Positions 60,170 through 64,000 of a DNA stretch of 64,000 bases are shown here, piece after piece (the first letter of the stretch is position 1; the number at the start of each line of letters is the position of its first letter). Made by a program: the position numbers and the translations under genes. Below the pieces are notes generated by a model. The model ran no database searches. It had not been told where the DNA came from and saw nothing but the letters and a program-made list of their open reading frames with translations. The stretch lies in NCBI RefSeq assembly GCF_003073045.1, contig NC_037599.1, forward strand, positions 22,138,555 to 22,202,554. Reading direction: 5' to 3'. Source of the stretch: Pomacea canaliculata. Its lineage: Eukaryota > Mollusca > Gastropoda > Architaenioglossa > Ampullariidae.

Positions 60170-60840
60170 TCAAAGAATGTTTATAGAAACCCAGAATACT
60201 TCTGTAAAACATTTAAATATTATTATTGTGATTAGCATTATAATAAAGCTCCACCTCTTGCTACTGCAATTAATTGTGGACAGGAAACTCATGAACACAC
60301 ACACACAATGGGAGGAGGACAAGGCAAGTCTTAAGAGACATTTCGAAGAGAATGTATGTTTCCCAAGAATATGAAGTGGCAGTGTATTCCAGGCAAGAGG
60401 ACGAGAGACAGATAGAGAACACAGACTAAATGCAGACAGTCTGGTCTGAGGAATGCAGCGCCCGAGGGGACTAGAGGAGGAGTGAAGAGACTGAGGCGGT
60501 ATGTGGATACGAAGGGAGGGGGACAGATTGGTGGGGGAGGAGCCATTGAGACACTTACAACAGAGGATGTTGACTTTACATTGAATGCTCTTAGAAACCC
60601 GGAGCCGGTAGGGTGCAGCAAGGAGAGGAGTCACGTGATCACTTTTATGCTTTCGGAAAATGAGACGGGTGGAGTTGTTTTGAACAAGCTGGAAAATATG
60701 GATGGCAGAGCCCAGAATGTCACAAAGAAGAGAGTTTACAGAAGTGGATGCGAGAAAGGACAAGGGAGAAACACTTCCAGTTTAGTGACAGTTGGTTGGA
60801 AGATGTTTTAAGATCTTGTTAACGTGTCGGAAAGGAGAAT
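60170..60840 (-). mobile_element. CR1-like LINE C-terminal region
   Basis: A 197-codon open frame reads FQLVQNNSTRLIFRKHKSDH, VTPLLAAPYRLRVSKSIQCK, LCCKCLNGSSP and RPLAWNTLPLHI. These are the successive conserved blocks after the RT domain in CR1-like LINEs. Its upstream RT part is missing. It is on the same strand as the 57.8-kb RT piece but in the wrong order to be one copy. Confidence 0.85.
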
Positions 60841-60849
60841 ACCATGATT

Positions 60850-63800
60850 TAGCATTATGGGATACAAACTAATGCATGGAAAGAATCTTTCGAATAAGAG
60901 TCAGAAAAAAGGAATGATAATATTATCGAATGGGGGAGGCAGAGAAGAAATATTATTTTGGCGTTATATATATTATATAAGAATGGCTTCAATCTTCTCA
61001 TCATAAAGCGTCCAAAGAGATGATCTTCTCCCGACTCAGGTTTTCACCTCTTTGTTTACATTATTTTAGTTAATTCCCAAGGAAGCTGAATGAAGCACTT
61101 TAAGACCAATCAAGCCTTGTTTCTTAGTACTTTTTTTTCAAACCAAACTTATAACGGAAACCGAACTTCTATATGGTATATGATATACTTTGTAAACTTT
61201 CACTTTGTAAACTGTTGCTTTAAACCCTGTTAAAAGTTATATATATATATGTTTGGACTTCCAAGAACCTATCAAAGGAATGAGATATGTGTCATGTGCC
61301 GTAAAAGAAAACTGTGACCATGTACATTAATATAAGCAGCATGGAGTGGCACAGATACTATGCATTCCAGTAACAGTAGCACTGACTATTTACAACAAAT
61401 GGTCATTCAGACTGTTGTCAACGTCAACATTTCAACTTTTCGAAAGGAAACCAAGAGGAAGGACCACATGGCACTAACGAAATTGAGGACCTTACCAACT
61501 GGACTTTTCCATATATTTTTATTGAGGACTGGCTTTGTACAGTCTTGTGTCTTTTGTGTACAAAACAATTACAATAAGAGAGAAGAAGAACATCAACAAA
61601 TGCAACAGCAACGCAAACAGGAAGAAGATGTAAGTTGACTCTCGTGGTTTGGCCGAAGGACAAAAGCCAAAGTAAAACACCCTGACAAGTCTTAGGACAA
61701 TCCCCACCTCCAGGTGGAAACTGGATCATCCCACGTGTTTGAACACCGCCAACAAGAAAATGGAAGTCATCTTGTGTCAGAAGCGGCCGTGGAAGCGGGA
61801 TGGAGGTGGAGGAAAAGTTGGTGGCAGTGAAATGAGACCCGGGGTGGGTACAGAGGGAGTACAAACTGCTCAGTCTCTTTCTCGGGAGCCCACAACGAGG
61901 AATTGTCAGCCGACGGCCCCCGCAACCATTTACACAGATTTCCATTGTATCGATTATTCCTTTAATCATCCACTGACGACATCTAATCAGCGCGTGGAGA
62001 TGGCGCGCAGGGCGCGAGGTCCACCCTCCTCTCCGCACCCTGGACACCAGCCAGGGACTATTTGTAGGCAATCGCAGCACTTTCTCCTGTATATTGGCAC
62101 TTTGCGTGTAGCTGCGGGCCCGTGTGGGGCCCAGATTACTGGGCTAGAACTGTAAGTTCCTCCAAAAGTGCTGTCCCTTCAGGGATCACCTCCAGAACCG
62201 CTGACTGGAAGCTTACTTGTGCATATACTGTACAACAATAATACAGCAAAGTGTGTACAGCGTCTGGTTGTCATGTGACATTGTTGGGTCTTACTGCTCT
62301 ATGTTGTACTTTAATAAGAGTCACATGACCACCAGAGAAAGGTTACCCTAGAATCAAACCGTCATTTCTTAAGATCGTGGCACTCAGGACTTTGGTAAAG
62401 GGAGATAAAGCAGTAATTTTATTTTCCTTTTGGAAATATTGCATGTCAGGTGCAAAGAGGAAACACAAAGACGAAGAGAAATAGAGAAAAAGACTAAAAT
62501 GACAAACCAAACAATATAGACACTCCTTTTGGATAGCAAGAGAGATAAAATAAGATTATAAGAAAGCTTTCAACGGATCTCAGTCGAAGATCAGATGAAG
62601 AAAAAAAGAGAGGATGGAAAGGAAAGAAGAAACTAAGAAGTATAACGTTGAAGGAAGTAAACAAACAAATAGAATCCAAAACAAAAAAAAAGACAAATGA
62701 ACGAATAATCAAGCAAAGCCAAGAAAGAAACAAAGAAAAAAAAGAAGAAAACAACAACAAAAAATAAAAGAAATGAATCCAGAAAATTGACTTTCATCCT
62801 CCGTACTGATCACGAAGTCAAGGTTGTTCCGTAAGAACTTGCCTGCTCATCGATTTTCGCCTCAAGTATTTCAATCTTTTTTTCTTTTCTTTTTTTTTAG
62901 GAAGGAAGCGTCTGCTGAAATTTGAAATAACTCCTTAAAAAGAAATTGAAGATTAAAAGAGAAATCTTAAGCGAAAACTAGAAAGATAATGAAAAAATCA
63001 CTCACTGCATTGCCGCAGGGTGTTTTTGTGTGTCGGAGACTATTTTCAGATGGCGTGAGTAGGTCTTGTATCACAAAATTAATTGACACAGGCTGGTGGT
63101 AGCAGTCAGCTTGGGTATGTTTGAAAATAAAGTAACAATTGGAAAGCTTAGAACGGATATACAGTTGTACTTCATAAGCAATGTTGACTTGTCAGTATTG
63201 TTACATGCTCTATGACAAGTGACTGACATTATTTTTGTATGGAGTGATATGTGGAAGGTAATGGCTGGTAATGAGTGCAGCTAACCGGAGAAAATGGTCT
63301 CGTGTACCGGAATTAGTAAGTCTCGGCGACTTTTCACAGTTCTTTGAAGGAAGCTTAAAGTCGAGATGTCTAAGAGAGAATAAAACCTGAGGGAAAAGGT
63401 GACACTTTTACAACAATGGCTCATTTAAAAAACCAGCAGCACAAAACCAATTACCACACTACACAACAAGCTTCTGGTCAATACAATCATAATTTTCCCA
63501 CAAATTTTTATAATAGAAAAAAATTTTCTGCCTGATTTTGATTATGTGTAAAAGTAGCGCGACATTCTGTTTTCATGTTGACTGTTATCAGTGGAAATGT
63601 TTGTGGTGGTCGTATAAACCCCTGATTTTCATTCTCTTTTTCTTTTTTTTTGTGGTGGTAGGGAGAAGGTTAAGGAGTGGGGAAACTCATGTGGAGATGT
63701 GACCAATGTGTACCTGGTCAAGAAACTCATTTAAACACATGTTTACTTACAGCAAGATCAAGCGCGGACAATAAAAAGACAGAAGCACGGTTCTCTTTGT

Positions 63801-64000
63801 CCTCCATCACCCACGTGATCACCTCGACATTTATCAGACCCACAGTCTTCTAAATTTTATCTCCTCTGCATTGACATGAACTGCTCAAAAATTACTCTTT
63901 GCAATACTTTCATCTTTAAAAATCTCATCTTGTTGATTTCTCGACTAAGAATGGTCTAAGCCACTGTTTTAGAAGAAAGGCGGAGGATACAGAATAAAAA
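60850..64000. other. right-end intergenic DNA, no gene recognised
   Basis: A TA run lies at about 61233 and an A-rich, purine-biased stretch at about 62440-62770. Long ORFs around 61424-62155 on both strands overlap each other in a CpG-richer block and lack recognisable domains. A short exon-like frame at 61579-61629 ends in a perfect GTAAGT donor. Confidence 0.4.

Noticed and set aside
61424..62155. 218-codon minus ORF and 138-codon plus ORF
   Set aside because: They overlap on opposite strands in a CpG-richer block, with no recognisable domain or splice structure; chance open frames are likely.
1..64000. CRISPR arrays, bacterial operons, phage genes, rRNA or complete tRNA genes
   Set aside because: None seen; the DNA is spliced animal sequence and the only regular direct repeats are minisatellites.

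Overview
The window is animal nuclear DNA: visibly AT-rich, intron-dense, with GT-AG introns of about 100 bp to several kb and a heavy load of decayed retroelements. The five recognisable genes are conserved metazoan orthologues. Together with the tRNA-derived SINE, the RTE-like and CR1-like LINE remnants and the hAT and Harbinger traces, they fit a lophotrochozoan, most likely a mollusc. The taxonomic placement is inference; no marker settles it.

Layout. Positions 1-3148 (minus): LSM4, the Sm-like subunit of the U6 snRNP/LSm2-8 ring. Positions 3485-11444 (plus): OGFOD1, the 2-oxoglutarate oxygenase that hydroxylates ribosomal protein uS12/RPS23, head-to-head with LSM4. Positions 12090-33219 (minus, with a non-coding leader exon near 34.2 kb): POLR1A, the largest subunit of RNA polymerase I, in 33 coding exons, convergent with OGFOD1. 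Positions 39216-45108 (minus): RNF11, a small PPxY/RING-H2 ubiquitin ligase adaptor, with a probably long 3' region back to about 34.9 kb. Positions 48866-50523 (plus): PLGRKT/DUF2368 membrane protein, head-to-head with RNF11 across a promoter containing a perfect CRE palindrome. I built each gene model exon by exon with splice phases checked; all five give uninterrupted frames of 146, 503, 1679, 149 and 154 residues.

From about 51 kb to the end I find no gene I can name. That part holds a 33-bp minisatellite, retroelement scraps (endonuclease, RNase H, reverse transcriptase and CR1-like C-termini) and CpG-richer islands with short ORFs of unknown status. Introns and intergenic DNA elsewhere contain a SINE with a 13-bp target-site duplication, an hAT MITE with an exact 8-bp target-site duplication nested inside an RTE-like LINE, a Harbinger transposase relic, several LINE reverse-transcriptase fossils and degenerate tandem repeats.

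Three neighbours (LSM4, OGFOD1, POLR1A) act in RNA processing, ribosome modification and rRNA synthesis. That is suggestive of shared housekeeping control, but no operon-like arrangement is visible. I did not find a convincing wholly new system; the best leads are small-scale architecture around the real genes.
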